The notes beneath the pieces were generated by a model. The model did not search any database and was not told where the DNA came from. It worked only from the letters and a program-made list of their open reading frames with translations. A stretch of DNA of 64,000 nt from Limnohabitans sp. T6-20 (GTDB lineage: Bacteria > Pseudomonadota > Gammaproteobacteria > Burkholderiales > Burkholderiaceae_C): the NCBI RefSeq assembly GCF_003063505.1, contig NZ_NERW01000001.1, forward strand, positions 8,001 to 72,000. The letters are read 5' to 3'. A program made the position numbers and the translations under genes. Positions 10,466 through 19,435 of this stretch are shown here, one piece after another. Positions within the stretch are counted from its first letter, which is position 1; every line of letters starts with the position of its first letter.

Positions 10466-11443
10466 TCAGTCGAGCTTGGCGCCCGATTTCTGAACCACGG
10501 CCGCCCAGCGAGGCATTTCAGCCGTCAGAAACTTTCCAAAGTCGTCCGCGCCCAGAAAGGCCGGATCGGCCCCCTGCGCCACCATGCGGCTCTTGATGTC
10601 AGGCTGGTTCATGACCGCCTTGAAAGCGTCGCTGAGTTTGTTCACCACGTCTTTGGGTGTGCCTGCCGGTGCCAAAAAGCCATAAAAGCCCACCACTTCG
10701 AAATTCTTGATCCCGGTTTCCATCACGGTCGGGATGTCGGGCAAGGCCGGGTTGCGTTCGCGGCTGGTCACGGCCAGGGCGCGCACTTTGCCCTGCTTGT
10801 GATACTGCGCGGCCTGCGGAATGCTCTCAGCCATGAACTGCACCTGACCCGCCATCAAATCGGTGAAAGCCGGCGCGCTGCCCCGGTAGGGGATGTGCAC
10901 CATGAACAGGCCCGTGGCCGCCTTGAACATTTCGGGCACCAAGTGGCTGCTGCCGCCGTTGCCGGCCGAACCGTAGTTGATTTGCCCGGGCCGGGCTTTG
11001 GCATAGGCCACAAATTCGGGCAGGGTCTGCGCGGGCACTTTGGGGTTGACCAGCAGCGCTAGCGGCTGCATGGCGGTGCGGGCCACAGGCACAAAGTCTT
11101 TAAGCGTGTTGTACGGCAGTTTGCTGTAGAGCGCCGGGTTGATGACCATCACCCCGGTGTTGGCCAGCATCAGGGTGTGACCGTCGGGCGCGGCCCGCAT
11201 GACTTCTTGCGCGCCCACGGTGCCGCCCGCGCCCGCTTTGTAGTCCACGATGATGGGCTGGCCCAACTGGGCTTGAAGGCGGTCGGTCAGCAGCCGGGCA
11301 TGCTGGTCCAGCGGGCCACCGGCCGGAAAGCCCATCACCACGCGGATCGGCTTGGTGGGAAAGGCCCAAGCGCTGCCCGCGCAGGCCAAAGCCAGGCAGC
11401 CCAGCAGATGAATGAATGGTCGGTGGTGAATCCAGAATGCCAT
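10466..11443 (-). CDS. Bug/TctC family tripartite tricarboxylate receptor
   Basis: The 325-residue periplasmic binding protein belongs to the Bug (TctC) family that is abundant in Burkholderiales. A signal peptide covers about residues 1-26 (ending SAWA). The mature start FPTKPIRVVMGFPAGGPLDQ and the motifs DYKAGAGGTVGAQ and GSAGNGGSSHLVPEM are diagnostic. No TctA/TctB membrane genes lie nearby, as is usual for Bug orphans, so the ligand cannot be predicted. The ATG at 11443 was chosen because it starts the signal peptide. It is convergent with ugpQ. Confidence 0.88.
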   Translation of the reverse strand: MAFWIHHRPFIHLLGCLALACAGSAWAFPTKPIRVVMGFPAGGPLDQHARLLTDRLQAQLGQPIIVDYKAGAGGTVGAQEVMRAAPDGHTLMLANTGVMVINPALYSKLPYNTLKDFVPVARTAMQPLALLVNPKVPAQTLPEFVAYAKARPGQINYGSAGNGGSSHLVPEMFKAATGLFMVHIPYRGSAPAFTDLMAGQVQFMAESIPQAAQYHKQGKVRALAVTSRERNPALPDIPTVMETGIKNFEVVGFYGFLAPAGTPKDVVNKLSDAFKAVMNQPDIKSRMVAQGADPAFLGADDFGKFLTAEMPRWAAVVQKSGAKLD

Positions 11444-11486
11444 GGTGGCCTCCCCGTGGGCAGCCACGCCGGGCTGCGGTAGATGT

Positions 11487-11777
11487 TTATGAATGTGTTG
11501 ACTGCAGCTTCCAGCCCCGGTGCATGGCCCATTCGGCCGTGGCGGCCACCAGCAACAGCGCGGCATAAGTGGCCATTTCGCCGTCATGCCCCTGCACGAC
11601 CAGCCCTGCCACCAGCACCCCCACGCCACACATGGCATGCACCGCCATGCGCCTGCGCACCGGCACCGCACCCCGCGAACGCATAACCCATCGCCCGGCC
11701 CAGGGCATGAATGCCGCCATGGCCAGTGCGGGCAACACAAAGTTCAGCAGATGAAGGATCAATTGCCAGACGGTCAT
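11487..11777 (-). CDS. Small hypothetical membrane protein
   Basis: The 96-residue protein has three likely membrane helices (about residues 5-24, 46-62 and 68-82) and a basic loop with several arginines between the first two. I do not recognise the family. It lies between the Bug receptor gene and the divergent hemA, with no detected partner. Its coding status rests on the length, the hydrophobicity pattern and the ATG at 11777. Confidence 0.6.
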   Translation of the reverse strand: MTVWQLILHLLNFVLPALAMAAFMPWAGRWVMRSRGAVPVRRRMAVHAMCGVGVLVAGLVVQGHDGEMATYAALLLVAATAEWAMHRGWKLQSTHS

Positions 11778-11889
11778 GACAGAGGCGGCGCTTGGGTTAT
11801 GTGGAAAAAGGTTCGGCCATTGTGCCCTGAAAGTGCATACGCCTCGGGGCCAGCGTGCCCCCCAAGGGGGGGGTTTCTATAATCAGCGC

Positions 11890-13161
11890 ATGGCTGTTTG
11901 GACCCTGGGCTTGAATCACACCACTGCGCCGCTGGATCTGCGCGGCCGGTTTGCCTTCGCCTTGGACCAATTGGCACCCACTTTGCAGGGTTTGCGCACC
12001 AACTTGGCCTTGAATTTGGACCAAACGCCCGAAGCGGCGATTTTGTCCACCTGCAACCGCACCGAGATTTATTGCGCCGCCGACCAAGCGGCCACCGCCG
12101 ACACCTTGCGCTGGCTGGCACAAGCCGGCGGGGTTTCGCTTCAAGAACTGCAGTCCCACACCTATTTGCTCGAAGGCAACGAAGTCGCCCGCCACGCCTT
12201 CAGGGTGGCCAGCGGGCTCGACTCGATGGTGCTGGGCGAAGCCCAAATTTTGGGCCAGCTCAAGGACGCCGTGCGCGCAGCCGAAGACGCAGGTGCCCTG
12301 GGCACCACACTCAACCAGCTGTTTCAGCGCAGCTTTGCCGTGGCCAAGGAGGTGCGCACTGCCACCGAAATCGGCGCGCACTCGATCAGCATGGCCGCCG
12401 CTTCGGTGCGCCTGGCCAGCCAGCTGTTTGAGGATCTCAAAGACATCAAGGTGCTGTTTGTCGGTGCGGGCGAGATGATCGAGCTGGTGGTGACCCACTT
12501 TGCGGCCAAACAGCCCAAAGCGATGGCCATTGCCAATCGCTCGCTGGAGCGCGGCGAAAAACTCGCTGGCCGGTTTGGGGCCGAAGTCATGCGCCTGGCC
12601 GACCTGCCCGAGCGCCTGCACGAATTTGACGCCGTCATCAGCTGCACCGCCAGCACATTGCCGCTGATTGGCTTGGGCGCGGTGGAGCGGGCATTGAAAA
12701 AGCGCAAGCACCGCCCCATGTTCATGGTCGATCTGGCTGTGCCGCGCGACATCGAACCCGAAGTCAAAGCACTCGAAGACGTTTACCTCTACACCGTGGA
12801 CGATTTGGCCAGCGTGGTTCAGGCAGGCCAGGCCCAGCGGCAGGCCGCGGTCGCCGATGCCGAAGTCATCATTGATGCCGGGGTGCAAAGTTTCAGCCAC
12901 TGGCTGGTGCAGCGCGACAGCGTGCCGCTGATCCAGCAACTGCACCAGCAAGCCGACAGTTGGCGCGAGGCCGAACTGGCGCGTGCGCGCAAGCTGCTGG
13001 CCCGGGGCGATGACCCCGAAGCCGTGCTCGAAGCCCTGGCCAAAGGCCTGACCCAAAAGATGCTGCACGGGGCGCTGGCTGAATTGCGAAGCGCCGACCC
13101 AACCCACCGTGAGCAAACCATGCAGACGGTACAACGCCTGTTTTTACGGCACGAACGTTAG
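11890..13161 (+). CDS. hemA: Glutamyl-tRNA reductase HemA
   Basis: The 423-residue enzyme reduces glutamyl-tRNA(Glu) to glutamate-1-semialdehyde, the first step of C5 tetrapyrrole synthesis. The N-terminus [18 protein letters not shown] is typical. The catalytic cysteine sits in [10 protein letters not shown] at about residue 50, the motif GEAQILGQ follows, and the NADPH Rossmann motif is [13 protein letters not shown]. The ATG at 11890 was chosen over the longer open frame because the protein then starts with the conserved strand. hemA, prfA and prmC in tandem is a classic betaproteobacterial arrangement. Confidence 0.96.
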   Translation: MAVWTLGLNHTTAPLDLRGRFAFALDQLAPTLQGLRTNLALNLDQTPEAAILSTCNRTEIYCAADQAATADTLRWLAQAGGVSLQELQSHTYLLEGNEVARHAFRVASGLDSMVLGEAQILGQLKDAVRAAEDAGALGTTLNQLFQRSFAVAKEVRTATEIGAHSISMAAASVRLASQLFEDLKDIKVLFVGAGEMIELVVTHFAAKQPKAMAIANRSLERGEKLAGRFGAEVMRLADLPERLHEFDAVISCTASTLPLIGLGAVERALKKRKHRPMFMVDLAVPRDIEPEVKALEDVYLYTVDDLASVVQAGQAQRQAAVADAEVIIDAGVQSFSHWLVQRDSVPLIQQLHQQADSWREAELARARKLLARGDDPEAVLEALAKGLTQKMLHGALAELRSADPTHREQTMQTVQRLFLRHER

Positions 13162-13190
13162 CGGCGGCCCGGCAACAGACCGGCCCGTGT

Positions 13191-13258
13191 CATTCCCAGC
13201 CCTTGGGAATGTCGACCTTTCAATGTCCATTGCCATGGATTCCCGCCAGCACGGGAAT
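13191..13258. repeat. Two small inverted repeats between hemA and prfA
   Basis: CATTCCC/GGGAATG (13191-13211, 7-base arms) and ATTCCCG/CGGGAAT (13239-13258) are two related hairpins with near-complementary arms. They resemble the short intergenic palindromes with CATTCCCGC ends that are scattered in many betaproteobacterial genomes. No T-run follows, so termination is doubtful. Confidence 0.5.
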
Positions 13259-13269
13259 GCCCGACCAAC

Positions 13270-14370
13270 GTGAAACCTTTCCTCATCCAACAACTTGAAC
13301 GCTACGCCCTACGGCTGACCGAGCTGGATTTCTTGCTCTCGCGCGAAGACATCATGGGCGACATGACCCAGTTTCTGAAGCTGTCGCGCGAACATGCCGA
13401 GGTGAGCGCGGTGGCCTCGCGCTTTGCCCGATTTCAGCAGCGCAACGCCGACCTGGCTGCAGCCCAGGCCATGCTGGACGACGAAGACCTGCGCGACATG
13501 GCCGAGGAAGAAGTGGCCAGCGCCAGCACCGAGCTGCAAACCCTCGAAGCCGAACTCCAGCGCATGCTGCTGCCCAAAGACCCGGACGATGCGCGCCCTG
13601 CCTTTGTCGAGATCCGCGCCGGGACCGGCGGCGACGAATCGGCCCTGTTTGCAGGTGACCTGTTGCGCATGTATTCGCGCTACGCCGAGCGCCAAGGCTG
13701 GAAAACCGAGATCGTCTCCGAATCGGTCAGCGAATTAGGCGGCTACAAAGAAGTGGTGCTCCGCATAGAAGCCAACACATCTGGCGATGGCGTCTATGGC
13801 GCGCTCAAGTTTGAGTCGGGTGGTCACCGGGTGCAGCGCGTGCCCGCCACCGAAACACAAGGCCGCATCCACACCAGTGCCTGCACCGTGGCCGTGCTGG
13901 CCGAGCCGGACGAAGCCGAGGCCATCAAGATCAACCCGTCCGATTTGCGCATTGACACCTACCGTGCCAGCGGTGCGGGCGGGCAGCACATCAACAAAAC
14001 CGACTCGGCGGTTCGCATCACCCACTTGCCCACCGGCATCGTGGCCGAATGCCAGGACGGTCGCAGCCAGCACAGCAACAAGGCCCAAGCCCTGAAGGTG
14101 CTGACGGCCCGCATTCAGGAAAAAGACCGGGCTGAGCGCGCCGCCAAAGACGCCGCCGAGCGCAAGAGCCTGATCGGCAGCGGCGACCGCTCGGACCGCA
14201 TCCGCACCTACAACTTCCCGCAAGGCCGCCTGACCGACCACCGCATCAACCTGACCCTGTACAAGTTGCTGAGCATCATGGAAGGCGATTTGCAAGACGT
14301 GGTCAACGCCCTGCAAGCCTACGAAGCGGCACAGCAACTCGCCGAACTTGAGATCGGCGGAACCGCATGA
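13270..14370 (+). CDS. prfA: Peptide chain release factor 1
   Basis: The 366-residue factor recognises UAA and UAG and triggers peptide release. The universally conserved GGQ motif appears in [16 protein letters not shown] (about residues 236-251), and the RF1 codon-recognition region is present upstream of it. The start is GTG at 13270; the protein then begins MKPFL, as in other betaproteobacteria. Its stop overlaps the prmC start (ATGA), which fits coupling because PrmC methylates the GGQ glutamine of this protein. Confidence 0.96.
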   Translation: MKPFLIQQLERYALRLTELDFLLSREDIMGDMTQFLKLSREHAEVSAVASRFARFQQRNADLAAAQAMLDDEDLRDMAEEEVASASTELQTLEAELQRMLLPKDPDDARPAFVEIRAGTGGDESALFAGDLLRMYSRYAERQGWKTEIVSESVSELGGYKEVVLRIEANTSGDGVYGALKFESGGHRVQRVPATETQGRIHTSACTVAVLAEPDEAEAIKINPSDLRIDTYRASGAGGQHINKTDSAVRITHLPTGIVAECQDGRSQHSNKAQALKVLTARIQEKDRAERAAKDAAERKSLIGSGDRSDRIRTYNFPQGRLTDHRINLTLYKLLSIMEGDLQDVVNALQAYEAAQQLAELEIGGTA

Positions 14371-15200
14371 GTTGGCCCCTGACCATCGCCCAAAGCCTGC
14401 AACGCGCCCAAACCATGGGCCTGGCTCGCCTGGATGCCCAATTGCTGCACCTGCACGCCCTGGGTCGCGACCCCCACGACCGCGCCTGGCTGTTGGCGCA
14501 CGACACCGACACCTTGCCCCCCGCTGTGGCCGAGCGACTGGAGGTTGCGTTGCAACGGCGTATGGCGGGTGAGCCCTTGGCCTACATCACCGGGTTCAAG
14601 GCCTTCTTTGGCCTGAATTTGCAAGTGGACGCCCGCGTGCTCGACCCGCGCCCCGACACCGAAACACTGGTGGAATGGGCGCTGGAGAGGCTTACGACGG
14701 AAAGCACCCATCGGGTTCTGGATTTGGGTACAGGCAGCGGTGCCGTGGCCCTGGCACTGCAACACCAGCGCCCTCAAAGCCAGGTCACCGCCGTAGACGC
14801 CAGCGCCGACGCGCTGACCGTGGCCCAAGCCAATGCCCGGAGACTGCAGCTTCCTGTGCGCTTCATCCTCAGCGACTGGATGGCCGCTGTGCCCGGCCCG
14901 TTCGAGCTGATCGTCTCAAACCCGCCCTATGTGGCCGATGGCGACCCGCACCTGAGCGCCCTGACGCACGAGCCCCTGCAAGCGCTGACCAGTGGCCCGG
15001 ATGGTCTTCAGGATATCCGCCAGATCATCGCCCAAGCCCCCAGCCGTCTCAGCCCGGGTGGCTGGCTGTTGCTGGAGCATGGCTGGGACCAAGCCCAAGC
15101 CGTTCAGGCCTTGCTGCGCCAAGGCGGCTTTGAACAAGTCCAATCTCGCCAAGACCTGGCAGGCGTCGATCGCTGCACCGGCGGCATGAAACCCCTGTGA
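14367..15200 (+). CDS. prmC: Peptide chain release factor N5-glutamine methyltransferase PrmC
   Basis: The 277-residue SAM enzyme methylates the GGQ glutamine of release factors. The SAM motif [15 protein letters not shown] lies at about residues 114-128. The substrate-binding NPPY motif is present in [29 protein letters not shown] before the SAM domain is typical of the family. It overlaps prfA by 4 bases. The length is normal for PrmC. Confidence 0.95.
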   Translation: MSWPLTIAQSLQRAQTMGLARLDAQLLHLHALGRDPHDRAWLLAHDTDTLPPAVAERLEVALQRRMAGEPLAYITGFKAFFGLNLQVDARVLDPRPDTETLVEWALERLTTESTHRVLDLGTGSGAVALALQHQRPQSQVTAVDASADALTVAQANARRLQLPVRFILSDWMAAVPGPFELIVSNPPYVADGDPHLSALTHEPLQALTSGPDGLQDIRQIIAQAPSRLSPGGWLLLEHGWDQAQAVQALLRQGGFEQVQSRQDLAGVDRCTGGMKPL

Positions 15201-15303
15201 AATCACGCCCAGAACGCCCACCAACAGCCCTCTGTCGAAAGCAGACTTTCAATCAGAGGGATAATCCATCCCATTGAAAACGGCACCATTTGGAGTAAAG
15301 ACC

Positions 15304-15627
15304 ATGAGCGACACCCAGCAACGCATCGACGAACTCGTCAAAGGCAACGACATCACCCTGTTCATGAAGGGCAGCGCCAGCTTCCCCATGTGTGGTTTTT
15401 CTGGCCGCGCCATCCAGATCCTCAAAGCTGTGGGCGTGGACCCCAAGACGGTCAAGACCGTGAACGTGCTGGACGATGCAGAAATCCGCCAGGGCATCAA
15501 GGAATACAGCAACTGGCCCACCATCCCTCAGCTCTACGTCAAGGGTGAGTTCATCGGTGGCTCGGACATCATGATGGAAATGTACGAGTCAGGTGAATTG
15601 CAACAAGTCATCAACGGCCAGGCCTGA
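15304..15627 (+). CDS. grxD: Monothiol glutaredoxin Grx4 (GrxD)
   Basis: The 107-residue CGFS-type glutaredoxin carries Fe-S clusters and delivers them to target proteins. The active-site motif CGFS is in FPMCGFSGRAIQIL at about residues 30-43. WPTIPQLYVKGEFIGGSDI forms the glutathione and cluster site. GGAG lies 9 bases before the ATG at 15304, which decides the start over an upstream in-frame ATG at 15274. It closes the hemA-prfA-prmC-grxD run, and a clear terminator follows. Confidence 0.95.
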   Translation: MSDTQQRIDELVKGNDITLFMKGSASFPMCGFSGRAIQILKAVGVDPKTVKTVNVLDDAEIRQGIKEYSNWPTIPQLYVKGEFIGGSDIMMEMYESGELQQVINGQA

Positions 15628-15690
15628 CCTGCCCCCAGAGCCCTCACGCTCTGCTTGACCGAGGCGTTGCACGCAACCCCCGGGACCATG

Positions 15691-15722
15691 AAAAAAGCCA
15701 GTCAAATGACTGGCTTTTTTTT
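15691..15722. terminator. Bidirectional rho-independent terminator
   Basis: GCCAGTCA and TGACTGGC pair around an AA loop. They are flanked by a run of six A on the left and more than six T on the right, so the structure can work in both directions. It serves grxD on the plus strand and the cytochrome gene on the minus strand, which are convergent. Confidence 0.9.
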
Positions 15723-15738
15723 TGCGGTTTCGCTGTGA

Positions 15739-16398
15739 TCAGCGGAACTTCGACTGGGGAACCGTTTTGAGTTCACCGTCCAAGCTGGCCACGTAGCCGG
15801 CCAAAGCCTTGAGTTCTGCATTGGAGAACTGCTTGGCAATACCGCCCATGACACCGTTGCTGCGGCCCCAAGTGGCCTGGTTTTCAACCTTGTAGGACTT
15901 CAAAGCCACAAACAAGAAATCTTTGTGCTGACCAGCAATCTTGGGGTAGCTGGGGTCCACAGGCTTGGAGAAGTTGTCACCGTGGCAAGACACGCAAGCG
16001 CCTTTTTGCAACAGAGCAGCCACTTTGGCATCGGGTGTCTTGGGGGCAGCGGTCACAGCATCGGTTTTGCCATGCTGCTCGTAATAAGCCGCCACGTCAG
16101 CAATGTCCTGATCGCTCAGGCTGTCTGCAATACCGCGCATGGTGGGGTGCTTGCGATCGCCTTTTTTGTAAGCGCTCAGGGCAGAAGCGATGTATTTGGC
16201 GTTCTGGCCGGAGATCATCGGAACACGATAAACCTCTGGAAAACTGGCTTGGTAGCCCTTGATACCGTGGCAGCCGATGCACATGGCAATCTTCTGCTCC
16301 GCGGCTTTGGCATCGCCCTTGATCTCTTGGGCATGGGCAGAGATGGCGGTCACGGAGGCGACAGCCAAGGCAAACATTGAGGTCAACAGCTTGTTCAT
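15739..16398 (-). CDS. Two-heme cytochrome c (c4/c553-like)
   Basis: The 219-residue periplasmic cytochrome has a signal peptide (about residues 1-23, ending AHA) and two CxxCH heme sites, CIGCHGIKG and CVSCHGDNF. Each domain has a methionine-containing downstream region typical of c4-type electron carriers to terminal oxidases. The ATG at 16398 was chosen because it starts the signal peptide; an upstream ATG at 16434 would lie inside an FNR-type box. It is convergent with grxD and divergent from moxR. Confidence 0.9.
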   Translation of the reverse strand: MNKLLTSMFALAVASVTAISAHAQEIKGDAKAAEQKIAMCIGCHGIKGYQASFPEVYRVPMISGQNAKYIASALSAYKKGDRKHPTMRGIADSLSDQDIADVAAYYEQHGKTDAVTAAPKTPDAKVAALLQKGACVSCHGDNFSKPVDPSYPKIAGQHKDFLFVALKSYKVENQATWGRSNGVMGGIAKQFSNAELKALAGYVASLDGELKTVPQSKFR

Positions 16399-16420
16399 TT
16401 TGCTTACACAATCCAAATGA

Positions 16421-16434
16421 TTGATAAAAATCAA
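16421..16434. promoter_or_regulatory. Perfect FNR/ANR-type box between cytochrome c and moxR
   Basis: TTGAT-AAAA-ATCAA matches the FNR consensus exactly. Its centre is 77 bases before the moxR ATG. A -10-like CATAAT at 16460-16465 puts a rightward start near 16471, about 43 bases from the centre, close to class II geometry. For the leftward cytochrome gene the box lies only about 29 bases before the ATG, which fits repression better than activation. Confidence 0.7.
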
Positions 16435-16504
16435 ATGCGGATTATATCGGGCTGGCCCTCATAATCCTGACAAGCTTCTTTCCTGTTTTTGAGAACTGCC
16501 CACC

Positions 16505-17347
16505 ATGAAATTCCAAGGTACCGAAAACTACGTCGCCACGCAGGACCTGATGCTGGCCGTGAACGCCGCCATCACCCTCAAACGCCCCCTGCTGGTCAAG
16601 GGCGAACCAGGCACCGGAAAAACCATGCTGGCCGAGGAAGTGTCCGAAGCCCTGGGCCTGCCCCTGCTGCAATGGCACATCAAATCGACCACCAAGGCCC
16701 AGCAAGGCCTGTACGAATACGACGCCGTCAGCCGTTTGCGTGACAGCCAATTGGGCGACGAAAAGGTCAAGGACATCGAAAACTACATCGTCAAGGGCGT
16801 GCTCTGGCAAGCGTTCACCTCTGAAACACCTGTCGCCATCCTGATCGACGAAATCGACAAGGCCGACATCGAGTTCCCGAACGACTTGCTGCGCGAAATC
16901 GACCGCATGGAGTTCTATTGCTACGAAACACGCCAGCTGATCAAGGCCAAGACGCGGCCCCTGGTGTTCATCACCTCGAACAACGAAAAAGAGCTGCCCG
17001 ACGCCTTTTTGCGCCGCTGCTTCTTCCACTACATCAAGTTCCCCGAAGCGGACACCATGCGCCAGATCGTGGATGTGCACTTCCCCACGCTCAAAAAAGA
17101 CCTGCTGGCCTTGGCCCTCAAGACCTTTTACGATGTGCGCGGCCTGCCCGGCTTGAAGAAAAAGCCATCCACCAGCGAACTGCTCGACTGGCTCAAGCTG
17201 CTGGTGGCCGAAGACATTCCGCTCGAAGCCTTGCAAAGTGCCGACCAGAAGGTGTCGGTGCCCCCGCTGGTGGGCGCTTTGCTCAAAAACGAGCAAGACG
17301 TGACCTTGTTTGAAAAGCTGGTGTTCATGAACCAGCGCAACCGCTGA
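16505..17347 (+). CDS. MoxR-family AAA+ ATPase
   Basis: The 280-residue ATPase has Walker A GEPGTGKTMLAEE (about residues 37-49), Walker B ILIDEIDKAD and sensor-1 VFITSNNEKELPDAF, followed by an arginine-finger region LRRCFFHY. MoxR ATPases act as chaperones that assemble cofactors or complexes together with a VWA-domain partner. Such a partner is encoded three genes downstream (CoxE-like). Related pairs are CoxD/CoxE and NorQ/NorD. The client complex here is unknown. Confidence 0.9.
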   Translation: MKFQGTENYVATQDLMLAVNAAITLKRPLLVKGEPGTGKTMLAEEVSEALGLPLLQWHIKSTTKAQQGLYEYDAVSRLRDSQLGDEKVKDIENYIVKGVLWQAFTSETPVAILIDEIDKADIEFPNDLLREIDRMEFYCYETRQLIKAKTRPLVFITSNNEKELPDAFLRRCFFHYIKFPEADTMRQIVDVHFPTLKKDLLALALKTFYDVRGLPGLKKKPSTSELLDWLKLLVAEDIPLEALQSADQKVSVPPLVGALLKNEQDVTLFEKLVFMNQRNR

Positions 17348-17356
17348 ACCACCGCC

Positions 17357-17593
17357 ATGTCTTCACCCAACCCCTTGCTTGAAGGTCTTTCAGACGCTGT
17401 CGGTTTTGTCGGCGGCGCACTGCTGGGCTATTGGGCGGGCAAACTGCTGGGCTGGAACATCTTCAGCGCAGGCTACGACAACGCCAGCATCGGCGGCATC
17501 TTGCTGGTGGGCCTGGGCGGCGGCGGCGGTTTGCACTTGGCGCGTTTTTGGCGTGCCAAACAAAAAGCCCAAGACACCGACACCCCCACATGA
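17357..17593 (+). CDS. Small glycine-rich membrane protein of the moxR operon
   Basis: The 78-residue protein has two hydrophobic, glycine-rich segments (about residues 14-33 and 44-60, with the stretch VGLGGGGGLHLARF) and a polar C-terminal tail. I do not recognise the family. It starts 9 bases after moxR and its stop overlaps the next start (ATGA), so it belongs to the operon. It may anchor or modulate the complex served by MoxR; that is inference. Confidence 0.65.
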   Translation: MSSPNPLLEGLSDAVGFVGGALLGYWAGKLLGWNIFSAGYDNASIGGILLVGLGGGGGLHLARFWRAKQKAQDTDTPT

Positions 17594-18219
17594 GCACCTG
17601 GATCGCCCCCACCAGCTTGACCGGTCAGCATGTGGCATTGGTGCAGCTGTCTGACCAGCACCATGACGACCTAGTGGAGGCCGTGCGCGATGGCGAACTC
17701 TGGCAACTTTGGTACACCGCCATTCCCTCACCCGAAAACATGGCTACCGAGATTGCGCGCAGACTCGACTTGCAAGCCAAGGGCAGCATGTGCCCGTTTG
17801 CAGTAATCGACCAAGCCACCGGACGCGCCGTGGGCATGACCACTTACATGAACATCGACGCCGCCAACCGCCGCGTCGAGATCGGCTCAACCTGGTACCG
17901 CCGCAACGTGCAGCGCACCCCCCTCAACACCGAGGCCAAGCGCCTGCTGCTGGCCCACGCGTTTGAACAACTGAACTGCATCGCGGTGGAGTTCCGCACG
18001 CACTTCTTCAACCACCAGAGCCGCCGTGCCATCGAACGCCTGGGGGCCAAGCTCGACGGCATACTGCGTAGCCACCAAATCAACCCGCATCCGCTGGCTT
18101 CCGGAGCGATGCGTGACAGCTGCGTTTACAGCATCATTGCCAGCGAATGGTCCAGCGTACGTGCGCATCTGGACTTTCAATTGAGCCGCTCAAGCCTCAA
18201 GGACACCCGGTCATGCTGA
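17590..18219 (+). CDS. GNAT-family N-acetyltransferase (RimJ/RimL-like)
   Basis: The 209-residue protein matches the GNAT fold of RimJ/RimL acetyltransferases. It begins with an LTGQHVALVQL strand, and the acetyl-CoA-binding region includes MNIDAANRRVEIGSTWY and a later VEFRTHFFNHQSRRAIERLGA. It probably acetylates a protein N-terminus or a small amine with acetyl-CoA. The ATG at 17590 overlaps the preceding stop by 4 bases and the gene overlaps the VWA gene by 7 bases, so all four genes are translationally linked. Confidence 0.85.
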   Translation: MSTWIAPTSLTGQHVALVQLSDQHHDDLVEAVRDGELWQLWYTAIPSPENMATEIARRLDLQAKGSMCPFAVIDQATGRAVGMTTYMNIDAANRRVEIGSTWYRRNVQRTPLNTEAKRLLLAHAFEQLNCIAVEFRTHFFNHQSRRAIERLGAKLDGILRSHQINPHPLASGAMRDSCVYSIIASEWSSVRAHLDFQLSRSSLKDTRSC

Positions 18220-19397
18220 TCGATTTTTTCTACACCCTGCGCGCAGCCAAACTGCCAGTTTCGGTCCGCGAATACCTGACACTGCTCGAAGCTTTGCAGG
18301 CCAATGTGGTCGGCCCTGCTTCTGAGGCGTGCAGCATCGACGATTTTTACCACCTGGCCCGCACCGTGATGGTCAAGGACGAAAAGCACTTCGACAAGTT
18401 CGACAAGGCTTTTGGTGCCTACTTCAAGGGCGTGGAAATGTTGACCGACTTCACCAAAGAAGTGCCCCTCGACTGGCTCGAAAAAATCCTCCAAAAAGAA
18501 CTCACCCCAGAACAAAAAGCAGCCATCGAAAAGATGGGCTGGGACGAGTTGATGGACACGCTCAAAAAGCGCCTCGAAGAGCAAAAAGAACGTCACGAAG
18601 GCGGCAACAAGTGGATCGGCACCGGCGGCACCTCGCCTTTTGGCAACGGTGGCCACAACCCCCAAGGCATCCGCATTGGCGGCAAAGGTGGCAACCGAAG
18701 CGCCGTCAAGGTGTGGGAGCAACGCGCCTACAAAGACTACGACGACCAGCAAGAGCTGGGCACACGCAACATCAAGGTGGCGCTGCGCCGCCTGCGCCGC
18801 TTTGCCCGTGAAGGCTCACACGACGAGCTCGACCTGGACGGTACCATCCGCAAAACCGCAGCCAACGCCGGGTACCTGGACATCCTGATGCGGCCGGAGC
18901 GGCACAACAATGTGAAGGTGCTGCTGCTCATGGACGTGGGCGGCACCATGGACGACCACATCGCCCGGGTTGAAGAAATGTTCTCTGCCGTCAAGGCCGA
19001 GTTCAAGCACCTGGACTTTTATTACTTCCACAACTGCGTCTATGACTTCATGTGGAAGAACAACAAACGCCGCTATGCCGAGAAGTTCCCGACCTGGGAC
19101 ATCCTGCGCAAATACAACAAGGACTACAAGCTGATCTTCATCGGGGACGCCACCATGAGTCCTTATGAGATTTTGCAAAAAGGCGGCAGCGTCGAATACA
19201 ACAACGAAGAAGCCGGGGCCGAATGGCTGCAACGGCTGACACACACCTTCCCCAAGTTCGCCTGGATCAACCCCGAGCCGCAAGGCGTGTGGCAATACCG
19301 CCAAAGCATCGCCATCGTTCAGCAACTGATGAGCAACCGCATGTTTCCGCTGACCCTCAAGGGGCTGGAAGATGCGATGCGCTTACTCAGCAAGTGA
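18213..19397 (+). CDS. VWA-domain CoxE-like protein, partner of MoxR
   Basis: The 394-residue cytoplasmic protein begins MLIDFFYTLRAAKLPVSVREYL, a signature of CoxE/YeaD2-type proteins. The C-terminal half is a von Willebrand A fold. The MIDAS position reads LMDVGGTMDDH, so the canonical DxSxS serines are replaced; this is typical of CoxE relatives but implies altered metal binding. The central region (about residues 120-190) is rich in lysine, glutamate and glycine. MoxR-VWA pairs act together on metalloenzyme maturation. It is the last gene of the operon. Confidence 0.88.
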   Translation: MLIDFFYTLRAAKLPVSVREYLTLLEALQANVVGPASEACSIDDFYHLARTVMVKDEKHFDKFDKAFGAYFKGVEMLTDFTKEVPLDWLEKILQKELTPEQKAAIEKMGWDELMDTLKKRLEEQKERHEGGNKWIGTGGTSPFGNGGHNPQGIRIGGKGGNRSAVKVWEQRAYKDYDDQQELGTRNIKVALRRLRRFAREGSHDELDLDGTIRKTAANAGYLDILMRPERHNNVKVLLLMDVGGTMDDHIARVEEMFSAVKAEFKHLDFYYFHNCVYDFMWKNNKRRYAEKFPTWDILRKYNKDYKLIFIGDATMSPYEILQKGGSVEYNNEEAGAEWLQRLTHTFPKFAWINPEPQGVWQYRQSIAIVQQLMSNRMFPLTLKGLEDAMRLLSK

Positions 19398-19435
19398 GTT
19401 GCGTCCCCTGCATTTCCGGACAGCCGTGTGGCGAT

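Noticed and set aside
11797-13134. A 445-codon frame opposite hemA
   Set aside because: It is a shadow of hemA with no recognisable motif; hemA has its catalytic and NADPH motifs.
16399-16434. A 12-residue N-terminal extension of the two-heme cytochrome
   Set aside because: It would encode part of the FNR box and spoil the signal peptide.
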